Positions 18,205 to 31,362 are shown, counted from the stretch's first letter. The stretch: 64,000 nt of DNA from Acidimicrobiales bacterium (GCA_016716005.1 JADJXE010000001.1:1749001-1813000); one strand, 5' to 3'. Numbers and translations: made by a program. The notes: generated by a model from the letters alone, not told the origin.

Positions 18205-18675
18205 CTACCAGCGGTAGTGGGCGAAGGCCTTGTTCGACTCGGCCATCTTCTGGAGGTCGTCCTTGCGCTTGATCGCGGCACCGACGCCGTTGGCCGCGTC
18301 GAGCAGCTCGTTGGCGAGTCGCTGGGCCATGGTCTTCTCCCGCCGCTGGCGGGCGTAGCCGACCACCCAACGGATGGCGAGCGTGTTGGCCCGGCGTGGC
18401 CGGACCTCGACCGGCACCTGGTACGTGGCGCCGCCCACCCGGCGGCTGCGCACCTCGAGGGGCGGCTTCACGTTGTCGATGGCCCGCTTGAGGGTGGCCA
18501 CCGGGTCGTTGCCGGTCTTCTCCTGGATGGTGTCGAGCGCCTCGTAGACGATGTGCTCGGCGACCGTGCGCTTGCCCCGCTGCAGCACCTTGTTCACGAC
18601 CTGGGTGACGAGGACCGACCGGTAGATGGGGTCGGGCATGAGCTCTCGGCGGGGGGCGGGACCCTTGCGGGGCAC
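18205..18675 (-). CDS. rpsG: 30S ribosomal protein S7
   Basis: 30S head-assembly protein, 156 residues, the standard length. The GTG at 18675 is chosen because it yields PRKGPAPRRELMPDPIYRS and has GGAGAAG just ahead, inside the end of rpsL. The core has VTQVVNKVLQRGKRTVAE and RVGGATYQVPVEVRPRR. The C-terminus ends AFAHYRW. Confidence 0.97.
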   Translation of the reverse strand: MPRKGPAPRRELMPDPIYRSVLVTQVVNKVLQRGKRTVAEHIVYEALDTIQEKTGNDPVATLKRAIDNVKPPLEVRSRRVGGATYQVPVEVRPRRANTLAIRWVVGYARQRREKTMAQRLANELLDAANGVGAAIKRKDDLQKMAESNKAFAHYRW

Positions 18676-18677
18676 GG

Positions 18678-19049
18678 CTACTTCTCCTTCTTGGCGCCGT
18701 AGCGGCTGCGGGCCTGCTTGCGGTCGCGGACGCCCGAGGTGTCGAGGGTGCCGCGGATGATCTTGTAGCGAACGCCGGGCAGGTCCTTCACGCGGCCGCC
18801 GCGCACGAGCACGATCGAGTGCTCCTGCAGGTTGTGGCCCTCGCCGGGGATGTAGGCCGTGATCTCCATGCCGCTGGTGAGCCGCACGCGGGCCACCTTG
18901 CGCAGGGCCGAGTTCGGCTTCTTCGGGGTGTTCGTGTAGACGCGCGTGCACACACCCCGTCGCTGCGGGGCCCCCTTCAGGGCAGGGGTCTTCGTCTTCG
19001 AGGACTTGGATTCCCGGCCCTTGCGGACCAGCTGCTGGATGGTGGGCAC
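18678..19049 (-). CDS. rpsL: 30S ribosomal protein S12
   Basis: Decoding-centre protein, 123 residues. The GTG at 19049 gives PTIQQLVRKGRESKS and is preceded by GAGGT at suitable spacing. The loops carrying streptomycin-resistance sites read TPKKPNSALRK and VRGGRVKDLPGVRYK, both with the ordinary lysines, so no resistance change is visible. It is the first gene of the rpsL-rpsG-fusA-tuf-rpsJ unit, with its own candidate promoter. Confidence 0.97.
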   Translation of the reverse strand: MPTIQQLVRKGRESKSSKTKTPALKGAPQRRGVCTRVYTNTPKKPNSALRKVARVRLTSGMEITAYIPGEGHNLQEHSIVLVRGGRVKDLPGVRYKIIRGTLDTSGVRDRKQARSRYGAKKEK

Positions 19050-19126
19050 GAACCGACCTCGGGAGCGTTCGACGTGGACGAAACGGCCGCCGACGGCCCC
19101 GCACCCGGGGCGACGGCGAACGGTGC

Positions 19127-19156
19127 ATGTTACGGCGGCGGTCACCGCCGCGGCAA
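19127..19156 (-). promoter_or_regulatory. candidate promoter of the rpsL (str) operon
   Basis: On the minus strand, TTGCCG (19151-19156) and TAACAT (19127-19132) have an 18-base spacer. The spacer itself is an inverted repeat, GCGGCGG-TGA-CCGCCGC (19135-19151). It sits in the 124-base gap after rpoC and about 75 bases before rpsL. The inverted repeat could be an operator or a weak rpoC terminator. Confidence 0.5.
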
Positions 19157-19173
19157 TTCGGGTGGCGGGGACG

Positions 19174-23097
<3,924 letters not shown>

Positions 23098-23102
23098 GAT
23101 GC

Positions 23103-26100
23103 TCAGTAGCTCCTCTCGCGGCGGCGCTCGTCTTCTTCGTCGCTGCCGCGCTCGGGGCGGCTCAGGTCGATGCCGAGCTCCTCGGCGGTGCGGAAGATGT
23201 CCTCGTCGAGCTCCCGCATCTCGATCTCCTTGCCGTCGGTGGAGAGCACCTCGACGTTCAGGCACAGGGCCTGCATCTCCTTGATGAGCACCTTGAAGCT
23301 CTCCGGGATGCCGGGCTCGGGGATGTTCTCGCCCTTCACGATGGCCTCGTAGACCTTGACCCGGCCGAGGACGTCGTCGGACTTGATCGTGAGCAGCTCC
23401 TGCAGGCAGTAGGCGGAGCCGTAGGCCTCGAGGGCCCACACCTCCATCTCGCCGAAGCGCTGCCCGCCGAACTGCGCCTTCCCACCCAGGGGCTGCTGGG
23501 TGATCATCGAGTAGGGGCCGGTCGACCGGGCGTGGATCTTGTCGTCCACGAGGTGGGCCAGCTTCAGGATGTAGACGTACCCGACGGTGATCTGCTGGTC
23601 GTACGGCTCGCCGGTGCGGCCGTTCTGCAGCTCGGTCTTGCCGTTCGAGCCGATCAGGCGCACCCCGTCGACCGACTCGGGACGCAGCTGCTCGAGCGCC
23701 CGCTTGATGGTGGGGTGGCGGCCCGCCTCCTCCTCCTCGTCCCAGTGGGCGCCGTCGAACACCGGGGTGGCGACGAACACCGACGGCGGGGTGACGGGTC
23801 GGGTCTTCGTCTCGGTGTTGCGCAGCGGCGCGTCGCCGACCGCGGCGCGACCGTCGACCTCCCATCCCCAGCGGGCCGCGTAGCCGAGGTGGGCCTCGAG
23901 GACCTGGCCCACGTTCATCCGGCTGGGCACGCCCAGGGGGTTGAGGATGATGTCGACCGGGGTGCCGTCGGCCAGGAACGGCATGTCCTCGATCGGGAGG
24001 ATCTTGGAGATCACGCCCTTGTTGCCGTGGCGACCGGCGAGCTTGTCGCCCACGGAGATCTTGCGCTTCTGGGCCACGTACACCCGCACCAGCTGGTTCA
24101 CGCCGGGGGGCAGCTCGTGGTGCTCGTCGCGACTGAAGACCTTCACGTCGATGACCTTGCCGGACTCGCCGTGGGGCACCTTGAGGCTGGTGTCGCGCAC
24201 CTCGCGGGCCTTCTCGCCGAAGATCGCCCGGAGCAGGCGCTCCTCGGGGGTGAGCTCGGTCTCGCCCTTGGGCGTGACCTTGCCCACCAGCACGTCGCCG
24301 GGGCCCACCTCGGCGCCGACGCGCACGATGCCCCGCTCGTCGAGGTCCTTCAGGATCTCCTCGGAGAGGTTCGGGATGTCCCGGGTGATCTCCTCCGGGC
24401 CGAGCTTGGTGTCGCGGGCGTCGACCTCGTGCTCGTGGATGTGGATCGAGGTGAGCACGTCGTCGCGGACCAGCCGCTCCGACAGGATGATGGCGTCCTC
24501 GAAGTTGTAGCCCTCCCACGGCATGAAGGCCACGAGGAGGTTCTTGCCCAGGGCCAGCTCACCGTGGTCGGTGGACGGGCCGTCGGCGAGGACGTCGCCC
24601 TTCGTGACCCTCTGGCCCTCGCGCACCAGCACCCGCTGGTTGATGCAGGTGTCCTGGTTGGAACGACGGAACTTGGCGATCCGGTGGACCTTGCGACCGA
24701 GCTTCGCGTACTCGATCGCGAGCGAGTCGCCGTTCACCTCGGTGACCGCGCCGTCGTCGAGCGCCAGGAGCATGTCGGCGGCGTCGCGGGCCGCCCGGGC
24801 CTCGATGCCGGTGCCGATGTAGGGCGCCTCGGTCCGCAGGAGGGGCACGGCCTGGCGCTGCATGTTGGCCCCCATCAGGGCCCGGTTGGCGTCGTCGTGC
24901 TCGAGGAACGGGATCAGCGCCGTGGCCACCGAGACGATCTGCTTCGGCGACACGTCCATCAGCTGCACCTCGTCGGGCGGCACGAAGCCGACCTCGGTGG
25001 TGGCGCCGAAGAAGACGTCGCGCTCGAGCTGGAGCTTCAGCTCGGAGAGGCTCGCGGCCTGCGGGCTCCTGCGGACGAGGACCCGGCTCTCCTTGAACAG
25101 GCCGTCGGCCGTGAGCGGGGCGTTGGCCTGGGCGACGACGTACTCCTCCTCCTCGTCGGCGGCGAGGTACAAGATGTCGTCGGTGACCTTGCCGTCGACC
25201 ACCTTGCGGTAGGGGGACTCGATGAAGCCGAACTCGTTCACCCGGGCGTACGTGGACAGCGCACCGATGAGGCCGATGTTCGGGCCCTCCGGCGTCTCGA
25301 TGGGGCACATCCGGCCGTAGTGGCTGAAGTGCACGTCGCGCACCTCGAAGCCGGCCCGCTCACGGGACAGGCCGCCGGGCCCGAGTGCCGACAGGCGGCG
25401 CCGGTGGGTGAGCCCCGAGAGGGGGTTCACCTGGTCCATGAACTGCGAGAGCTGGCTGGTGCCGAAGAACTCCTTGATCGCCGCGACCACCGGACGGATG
25501 TTGATGAGCGTCTGGGGCGTGATCGCCTCGACGTCCTGGGTGGTCATGCGCTCGCGCACCACCCGCTCCATGCGGGACAAGCCGATGCGGACCTGGTTCT
25601 GGATGAGCTCACCCACCGAGCGGATGCGCCGGTTGGCGAAGTGGTCCTGGTCGTCGAGGCGGTAGCCGGGCTCGCCCTTGGCGAGGTGCAGCAGGTAGCT
25701 GCACGCGGCCAGGACCTCGCAACGGCTCAGCACGTCCTGGTCCGCGCCGGGCGCGTCGACGAGATCGGCGCCCAGCGCGTAGATGCCGCTCAGCTTGGCG
25801 ACCTCGGGCCCGAGCTTGCGGTTCAGCTTGTATCGCCCGACCCGGCTCAGGTCGTAGCGCCGGTTCTCGAAGAAGGCGTTGTTGAAGTAGGCCCGGGCCG
25901 ACTCGACCGAGGGCGGCTCGCCCGGCCGGGCGCGCTTGTAGATCTCGACCAGCGCCTCGTCCCGGGAGGGAGCGAGGAAGCGGTCCTTCTCCCACTGGCC
26001 CTCGAGGAAGTCGAACCGGCGCACGAAGCTCTCGAGGAAGCCCGGGGCGTTCTCCTCGTCGTAGCCGAGGGCTCGCAGCAGCACGAACATGGACAGGCGG

Positions 26101-26693
26101 CGCTTGCGGGCGACGCGGGTGCCCGCGGTGACGTCCTTGCCGGGCTTCTGCTCGACGTCGAACTCGATCCACTCGCCGCGGTAGGGGTGGATCGTGCCGG
26201 TGACCAGCTGGTGCTTGGCCAGGTTCCGGAGGCGGAAGCGCTCGCCGGGCTGGAAGATCACGCCGGGCGAGCGCACGAGCTGGGAGACGACCACCCGCTC
26301 GGTGCCGTTGATGATGAACGTGCCCTTGTCGGTCATCATCGGGAAGTCGCCCATGAAGACCGTCTGCTCCTTGATCTCGCCGGTCTGGGCGTTCATGAAG
26401 CGGGCGCGCACGAAGATGGGCGCGGAGAAGGTCATGTCCTTCTCCTTGCACTCCTCGACCGAGAACTTGGGCGGCGGGCGCAGGTCCTCGTCGTCGGGGT
26501 CGAACTCCAGCTCGAGCTGGAGGGTCTCCGTGAAGTCCTTGATCGGGCTGATGTCGCGGAAGGTCTCGGCGAGCCCCTGGTGGAGGAACCACTCGAAGGA
26601 CTCGCGCTGGATCGCGATCAGGTCAGGGAGATCGAGGACCTCATCGAGGTTGGCGAAGGAGTAGCGCTCGCGAACGGCGGTGCGGGAAGGCAA
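23103..26693 (-). CDS. rpoB: DNA-directed RNA polymerase subunit beta
   Basis: RNA polymerase beta subunit, 1,196 residues. It begins with TTG at 26693, supported by GGAGGA seven bases upstream. The rifampicin pocket reads LSQFMDQVNPLSGLTHRRRL then SALGPGG: the Asp, His and Ser positions most often mutated are wild type, but the position equal to E. coli Asn518 is Val. Other landmarks are GRMCPIETPEGPNIGLIG and KLAGRHGNKGVISKI. It follows rplL after a 254-base gap with an inverted repeat. Confidence 0.98.
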   Translation of the reverse strand: MPSRTAVRERYSFANLDEVLDLPDLIAIQRESFEWFLHQGLAETFRDISPIKDFTETLQLELEFDPDDEDLRPPPKFSVEECKEKDMTFSAPIFVRARFMNAQTGEIKEQTVFMGDFPMMTDKGTFIINGTERVVVSQLVRSPGVIFQPGERFRLRNLAKHQLVTGTIHPYRGEWIEFDVEQKPGKDVTAGTRVARKRRLSMFVLLRALGYDEENAPGFLESFVRRFDFLEGQWEKDRFLAPSRDEALVEIYKRARPGEPPSVESARAYFNNAFFENRRYDLSRVGRYKLNRKLGPEVAKLSGIYALGADLVDAPGADQDVLSRCEVLAACSYLLHLAKGEPGYRLDDQDHFANRRIRSVGELIQNQVRIGLSRMERVVRERMTTQDVEAITPQTLINIRPVVAAIKEFFGTSQLSQFMDQVNPLSGLTHRRRLSALGPGGLSRERAGFEVRDVHFSHYGRMCPIETPEGPNIGLIGALSTYARVNEFGFIESPYRKVVDGKVTDDILYLAADEEEEYVVAQANAPLTADGLFKESRVLVRRSPQAASLSELKLQLERDVFFGATTEVGFVPPDEVQLMDVSPKQIVSVATALIPFLEHDDANRALMGANMQRQAVPLLRTEAPYIGTGIEARAARDAADMLLALDDGAVTEVNGDSLAIEYAKLGRKVHRIAKFRRSNQDTCINQRVLVREGQRVTKGDVLADGPSTDHGELALGKNLLVAFMPWEGYNFEDAIILSERLVRDDVLTSIHIHEHEVDARDTKLGPEEITRDIPNLSEEILKDLDERGIVRVGAEVGPGDVLVGKVTPKGETELTPEERLLRAIFGEKAREVRDTSLKVPHGESGKVIDVKVFSRDEHHELPPGVNQLVRVYVAQKRKISVGDKLAGRHGNKGVISKILPIEDMPFLADGTPVDIILNPLGVPSRMNVGQVLEAHLGYAARWGWEVDGRAAVGDAPLRNTETKTRPVTPPSVFVATPVFDGAHWDEEEEAGRHPTIKRALEQLRPESVDGVRLIGSNGKTELQNGRTGEPYDQQITVGYVYILKLAHLVDDKIHARSTGPYSMITQQPLGGKAQFGGQRFGEMEVWALEAYGSAYCLQELLTIKSDDVLGRVKVYEAIVKGENIPEPGIPESFKVLIKEMQALCLNVEVLSTDGKEIEMRELDEDIFRTAEELGIDLSRPERGSDEEDERRRERSY

Positions 26694-26903
26694 CGACGGG
26701 TCCTCCGGGACGAACGGGGGCGGATGCCGGGGCGCGGCAGGTCAGCGGGCACAAGTCGGGGACATGACGCGGGCACGCACGGCAACCCGTGAGGGTACGC
26801 GCCGAGGCGTCAGAAAGCAACCCGCACGCGGCCCGGGGCCGGCGGGTGCCCGGCAGGGTAAGAGGCCCGGTCCCGGCTGTCAACGACGCCGGCCCCGGTG
26901 CAC

Positions 26904-26938
26904 CTCGCCTCGGGCCGGGCGACCCCGCCCGAGGCGAG
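26904..26938. terminator. inverted repeat after rplL, possible attenuator
   Basis: A perfect 12-base-pair stem (CTCGCCTCGGGC / GCCCGAGGCGAG) with an 11-base loop lies 10 bases beyond the rplL stop in the rplL-rpoB gap. There is no U-run, so partial termination or RNA processing is more likely than full termination, as known for the rplL-rpoB junction of other bacteria. Confidence 0.5.
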
Positions 26939-26947
26939 CGACGGTGG

Positions 26948-27325
26948 CTACCTGAGCTCGACGGTGGCACCGGCCCCTTCGAGCTGGGCCTTCGCCTTCT
27001 CGGCGTCCTCCTTGGACACCTTCTCCAGCACCGGCTTGGGCGCGCCGTCGACCAGGTCCTTGGCCTCCTTGAGACCCAGGTTGGTGAGCGCCCGGACCTC
27101 CTTGATGACCTGGATCTTCTTCTCGCCGGTGACAGTGAGCACGACGTCGAACTCGTCCTTCTCCTCGACGACCGGGGCGGCTTCGCCCCCACCGCCGGCG
27201 GCGGCCACGGCCACCGGGGCGGCGGCGGTCACGCCGAAGCGCTCCTCGAAGTCCTTGAGCAGCTCGCTGAGCTCGAGGACGGTCATGGCGGAGATGGCGT
27301 CGAGGATCTCGTCCTTGGTGGGCAT
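26948..27325 (-). CDS. rplL: 50S ribosomal protein L7/L12
   Basis: Stalk protein that recruits translational GTPases, 125 residues. It has an N-terminal dimerisation helix (MPTKDEILDAISAMTVLELS), an alanine/glycine hinge, and a C-terminal domain with KIQVIKEVRALTNLGLKEAKDLVDGAPK, which binds the factors. It lies five bases downstream of rplJ, its anchoring partner. Confidence 0.97.
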   Translation of the reverse strand: MPTKDEILDAISAMTVLELSELLKDFEERFGVTAAAPVAVAAAGGGGEAAPVVEEKDEFDVVLTVTGEKKIQVIKEVRALTNLGLKEAKDLVDGAPKPVLEKVSKEDAEKAKAQLEGAGATVELR

Positions 27326-27330
27326 GGTTG

Positions 27331-28185
27331 TCAGTCCTCCTGGGGAGCGTCGGCCGAGGCCGCGGCGTCGTCGGTCGCCGCCTCGGCGGCAGGGGCGTCG
27401 GCCACCTCGGGGGTGGCGTCATCGGGAGCAGCCTCGGCCACCGGGGCCTCGGGCTCGGGGGTCTCGGGCTCGGGCTCGGGGGCTTCGGCCACGGGCGCCT
27501 CGGGTTCGGGCGCCTCGGGCTCGGGGGCCTCGGACTCGGGCGCCTCGGCCACGGCCACGGGGGCCTCGGGCTCGGGCGTCTCGGCCACGGCCACGGGGGC
27601 CTCGGGCTCGGGCATCTCGGCCACGGCGGTCGCCGTGCCAGCGGCCACGGCCGGCGTCGAGCCGGCCCCGCCCTGGTCGATGAGGGCCTGCAGGCCGTAC
27701 GCGAAGTTGCGGGGCAGGGCCTGGAGCAGACCGGCGAACTGCTGCAGGGGCGCGGCGAACGCCCCGGCCAGACGGGCCAGCAGCACCTCGCGCGGGGGCA
27801 GGTCGGCGAGGGCGGCGACCTCGACCCCGGAGAGCACCTTCTCCCCGAGGAAACCGCCCTTCACCGTGAGGCTGGGGTGCGCCTTGGCGAAGTCGCGCAG
27901 GGCCTTGGCCACGGCGGCGGCGTCGCCCTCGACGAAGGCGATGGCCGTGGGCCCGGTGAGCAGCGCCTCGAGGCCCTGCAGGCCGAGGTCGCGCACGGCG
28001 AAGCGCACGAGGGTGTTCTTGTAGATCCGGTACTCGCCGCCGGCCTCCCGGAGCGAGCGTCGCAGCTGCGCCATCGCCTGCACGTCGAGGCCGCGGTACT
28101 CGGTGAGGAGGGCGGCACTGGCCGACGACAGGCGCTCCCGCACCTCGTCGACCACGGCGACCTTCTCGGGTCTCGGGTTCTCCAC
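27331..28185 (-). CDS. rplJ: 50S ribosomal protein L10 with about 110-residue repetitive tail
   Basis: Anchors L7/L12 dimers on 23S rRNA. The L10 domain occupies residues 1-170 (EKVAVVDEVRERLSSASAAL, LTEYRGLDVQAMAQLRRSLR, then the L12-binding helix to about 170). The GTG at 28185 is chosen because GAGGAGGTG sits a few bases ahead and MENPRPEKVAVV matches the family. Residues 175-284 are Pro/Glu/Ala/Val-rich repeats of the PEAPVAVAE kind. L10 is normally about 165-180 residues, so the tail is unusual. Because of it, the L7/L12-binding helix is not at the C-terminus. Confidence 0.95.
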   Translation of the reverse strand: MENPRPEKVAVVDEVRERLSSASAALLTEYRGLDVQAMAQLRRSLREAGGEYRIYKNTLVRFAVRDLGLQGLEALLTGPTAIAFVEGDAAAVAKALRDFAKAHPSLTVKGGFLGEKVLSGVEVAALADLPPREVLLARLAGAFAAPLQQFAGLLQALPRNFAYGLQALIDQGGAGSTPAVAAGTATAVAEMPEPEAPVAVAETPEPEAPVAVAEAPESEAPEPEAPEPEAPVAEAPEPEPETPEPEAPVAEAAPDDATPEVADAPAAEAATDDAAASADAPQED

Positions 28186-28371
28186 GACACCTCCTCTCTC
28201 GTTGCTCGGGCACCACCGCACGGGCGGCGCGAAACGGGGCGCTCGCGCGCACGGCACGAACACCCCGGGATGGAGGAGGTGATCGCCTCGTCGGGCGGAC
28301 CCCGGTCAGGGGCCCCTTCGGCGCCGGAGCGCGACCTCGAGGTCTGCGGCGAGCGTTGGCTTGTCCGGACG
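28186..28371 (-). promoter_or_regulatory. rplJ leader with possible autoregulatory structure
   Basis: An untranslated stretch of about 185 bases between a candidate promoter and the rplJ start. It contains CACCTCCTC (minus strand, 28273-28281), a perfect nine-base complement of the rplJ Shine-Dalgarno GAGGAGGTG (28188-28196). This allows a structure that hides the ribosome-binding site. L10-L12 leaders are known autogenous control elements in many bacteria; I did not match the consensus base by base. Confidence 0.5.
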
Positions 28372-28374
28372 ATG

Positions 28375-28917
<543 letters not shown>

Positions 28918-28974
28918 ACGAAGAAGATTACCGGAAGGTCAACGAACCTGACAGGGGCCGCCGCCGGTACCCCG

Positions 28975-29685
28975 TCAGGAGCGGGTCTCGACCTCGGGTC
29001 GCAGCCTGGACGTGTCGATCTTCACGCCGGGTCCCATCGTGGAGGCCACCGTCACCTTCCTCATGTAGCGGCCCTTGGCGGCCGCCGGCTTGGCCCGCTG
29101 CAGCTCGTCGACGACGGCCCGGAAGTTGTCGAGCAGCGCGTCCTCGCCGAAGCTGGCCTTGCCGATGGGCACGTGCACGTTCCCGTAGCGATCGGTGCGG
29201 TACTCGACCTTCCCGCCCTTGAACTCGCTCACGGCCCTGCCCACGTCGGTGGTGACCGTGCCGGTCTTGGGGTTGGGCATGAGGCCGCGGGGGCCGAGGA
29301 TCCGCCCCAGCTTGCCCACCAGGGGCATCAGGTCGGGCGTGGCGATGGCCACGTCGAAGTCGAGCTCGCCCTTCTCCACCCGGGCCGCCAGGTCGTCGGC
29401 GCCGACGATCGCCGCCCCGGCCTCGCGGGCCTCGGCGGCGGCCTCGCCCGCGGCGAACACGGCGACGCGCACGTCCTTGCCGGTGCCAGCGGGCAGGGCG
29501 ACCGTGCCCCGCACCATCTGGTCGGACTTGCGAGGGTCGACACCCAGCCGCACCACCAGCTCGACGGTCTCGTCGAAGCCGGCCGAGGCCAGCGCCTTCA
29601 CCAGATCGACGGCCTCCGCGGGGCTGTGCAGCTGCTCGCGGTCGAACCGGCGGCTCGCGTCCAGGTACTTCTTGCCCTTCGCCAT
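28975..29685 (-). CDS. rplA: 50S ribosomal protein L1
   Basis: L1-stalk protein that moves with deacylated tRNA, 236 residues. It has MAKGKKYLDASRRFDREQLH at the start, the SDQMVRGTVALPAGTGKDVRVAV segment, the GPRGLMPNPKTGTVT signature, and KASFGEDALLDNFRAV. It lies 78 bases after rplK. In E. coli it represses the rplKA operon. Confidence 0.97.
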   Translation of the reverse strand: MAKGKKYLDASRRFDREQLHSPAEAVDLVKALASAGFDETVELVVRLGVDPRKSDQMVRGTVALPAGTGKDVRVAVFAAGEAAAEAREAGAAIVGADDLAARVEKGELDFDVAIATPDLMPLVGKLGRILGPRGLMPNPKTGTVTTDVGRAVSEFKGGKVEYRTDRYGNVHVPIGKASFGEDALLDNFRAVVDELQRAKPAAAKGRYMRKVTVASTMGPGVKIDTSRLRPEVETRS

Positions 29686-29763
29686 GTCGGCTCCCTCGTG
29701 CGTGGGTGGACGGGTGGTGGGCCGCCGGGCGAGGTCCTCCCGGCCGAGCCCCGATGGTGCGGT

Positions 29764-30189
29764 CTAGGCGACCGTGATGCCCATCGACCGGGCGGTGCCG
29801 AGGATCTGCTCCTTGGCCGCCTCCAGGTCGTTGGCGTTCAGGTCGGGCATCTTCGTCTTGGCGATCTCGGTGACCTGTTCGTCGGTGACCGTGCCGGCCG
29901 GGGTGCGGCCCGGCGTCTGCGAGCCCTTCTCGAGCCCGGCGGCCTGGCGGAGCAGCACGGCGGTCGGAGGGGTCTTCAGGACGAACGTGAACGACCGGTC
30001 CTCGAAGATCGTGATCTCGACGGGGACGATGGTGCCCGTCTGCGACTCGGTGGCGGCGTTGTAGGCCTTGCAGAAGTCCATGATCGCCACGCCGTGGGGC
30101 CCGAGGGCCGTGCCCACCGGCGGGGCCGGGGTGGCCTTGCCCGCGGGGATCTGGATCTTGACGACGGCCGCGACCTTCTTCTTGGCCAT
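29764..30189 (-). CDS. rplK: 50S ribosomal protein L11
   Basis: GTPase-centre protein and target-site partner of thiopeptides, 141 residues. It has MAKKKVAAVVKIQIPAGKAT, the proline-rich PAPPVGTALGPHGVAIMDFC segment, and the rRNA-binding C-terminal domain ending GTARSMGITVA. It is 114 bases downstream of nusG. Confidence 0.97.
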   Translation of the reverse strand: MAKKKVAAVVKIQIPAGKATPAPPVGTALGPHGVAIMDFCKAYNAATESQTGTIVPVEITIFEDRSFTFVLKTPPTAVLLRQAAGLEKGSQTPGRTPAGTVTDEQVTEIAKTKMPDLNANDLEAAKEQILGTARSMGITVA

Positions 30190-30303
30190 GGGTCTGAGCG
30201 TTCCTTCCGGTGCGGGCGCCGTGCAACCAGCGCGCGACGGCGACCTTCGATGATGCCCGCTGGCCGCCCCACTCCGCCAGTCGAGCGGCGCGCGACGGCC
30301 GGG

Positions 30304-31032
30304 CTAGAGCTTGGTGACCTGGCTGAACTCGAGCTCGACGGGCGTCTCTCGCCCGAAGATGTTCACCAGCACCTTGAGCTTGAGCTGGTCCTCGTTGATC
30401 TCGGCGATCTGGCCGGTGAAGTCCGCGAAGGGGCCCTCCTTCACGCGTACGCTCTCGCCGAGCTCGTACTCGAGGCGGGGCCGGCTGCGCTTGGACGGCT
30501 CGGCCCCCTCGACCTTGGGCTTGAGGAACGACTCCACGTCGCGCCGCGGCAGCGACGAGGGCTTGGCGCCCTGCCCCACGAACCCGGTGATCCCGGGCGT
30601 GTTGCGGACGACGTACCAGGAGTCGTCGTCGAGGTCGCATCGCACCAGGAGGTAGCCGGGGAACACCTTCTTCTCGACGACCACCTTGCGGCCGTTCTTG
30701 AACTCGGTGACGTCCTCCATCGGGATGACGACCTCGAAGATGCGCTCCTCCATGTTCATCGAGGAGATGCGGGCCTCGAGGTTCTGCTTCACCTTCTTCT
30801 CGTACCCCGACTGGGTGTGCACGACGTACCACCGGCCCGGCCGGTCGTACGGGCTCTCCTCGGGCTCCTCGTCCTCGGCGAGCTCCTCCTCGAGGAGCTC
30901 CTCGGCGGTGACGACGTCGCCGGCGATCACGTCGTCGGGCCCGTCGGCGGTGGCATCGTCGGCCGCGTTGTCGTCGAGCTCCCCCAGCTCGGCCTGCAGG
31001 TCGTCGTCGTCCGTGGGGGTGGCGGTGCTCAT
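30304..31032 (-). CDS. nusG: transcription termination/antitermination protein NusG
   Basis: Transcription elongation factor bridging RNA polymerase and ribosome. It has 242 residues. About 60 acidic residues come first, typical of actinobacteria. The NGN domain follows (WYVVHTQSGYEKKVKQNLEA, then FPGYLLVRCDLDDDSWYVVR), and then the KOW domain (ESVRVKEGPFADFTGQIAEI). Its ATG overlaps the secE stop, so secE and nusG are coupled. Confidence 0.96.
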   Translation of the reverse strand: MSTATPTDDDDLQAELGELDDNAADDATADGPDDVIAGDVVTAEELLEEELAEDEEPEESPYDRPGRWYVVHTQSGYEKKVKQNLEARISSMNMEERIFEVVIPMEDVTEFKNGRKVVVEKKVFPGYLLVRCDLDDDSWYVVRNTPGITGFVGQGAKPSSLPRRDVESFLKPKVEGAEPSKRSRPRLEYELGESVRVKEGPFADFTGQIAEINEDQLKLKVLVNIFGRETPVELEFSQVTKL

Positions 31033-31328
31033 CAGCGGTACAGGCGGAGGACGGACTGACCGAACAGCCAGTCGAGGCCGGCGATCATGGCGGTGAGGAT
31101 GACCACGGCGACCAGCACGATGATCGAGTAGTTCACGACCTCGGACCGGGTGGGCCAGGCCACCTTGCGCAGTTCGCCCCGCACCTCGCGCAGGAACTGC
31201 ACCGGGCTCGTGCGCTGCTCCTTGGGCTTGGGCGTCGGGGCCGCGCGCCGGGCCGCGGTGGGCTGACCGTCGGCGCCCAGCTGCCCCTGGCGCTGCAGCA
31301 TGCGCTTGGTCTCTCGGTTCATGGACAT
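31032..31328 (-). CDS. secE: preprotein translocase subunit SecE
   Basis: Small translocon subunit, 98 residues, with a hydrophilic N-terminal half and one C-terminal transmembrane helix (VNYSIIVLVAVVILTAMIAG). The RELRKVAWPTRSEVV motif just before the helix is the family signature. It is located directly after tRNA-Trp and before nusG. Confidence 0.96.
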   Translation of the reverse strand: MSMNRETKRMLQRQGQLGADGQPTAARRAAPTPKPKEQRTSPVQFLREVRGELRKVAWPTRSEVVNYSIIVLVAVVILTAMIAGLDWLFGQSVLRLYR

Positions 31329-31362
31329 GGCGTCGTACCCTCGGCGTGACAGCAGGGATGAG

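Noticed and set aside
23098..24519. N-terminal extension of rpoC into rpoB
   Set aside because: The frame is open but the translation is low-complexity shadow of rpoB. The MLDVNTFDQIRIGLA start at 23097 is the family start.
23532..26792. A plus-strand open frame of 1,086 codons opposite rpoB
   Set aside because: Antisense shadow of a full-length, motif-complete rpoB. No recognisable domain or ribosome-binding site.
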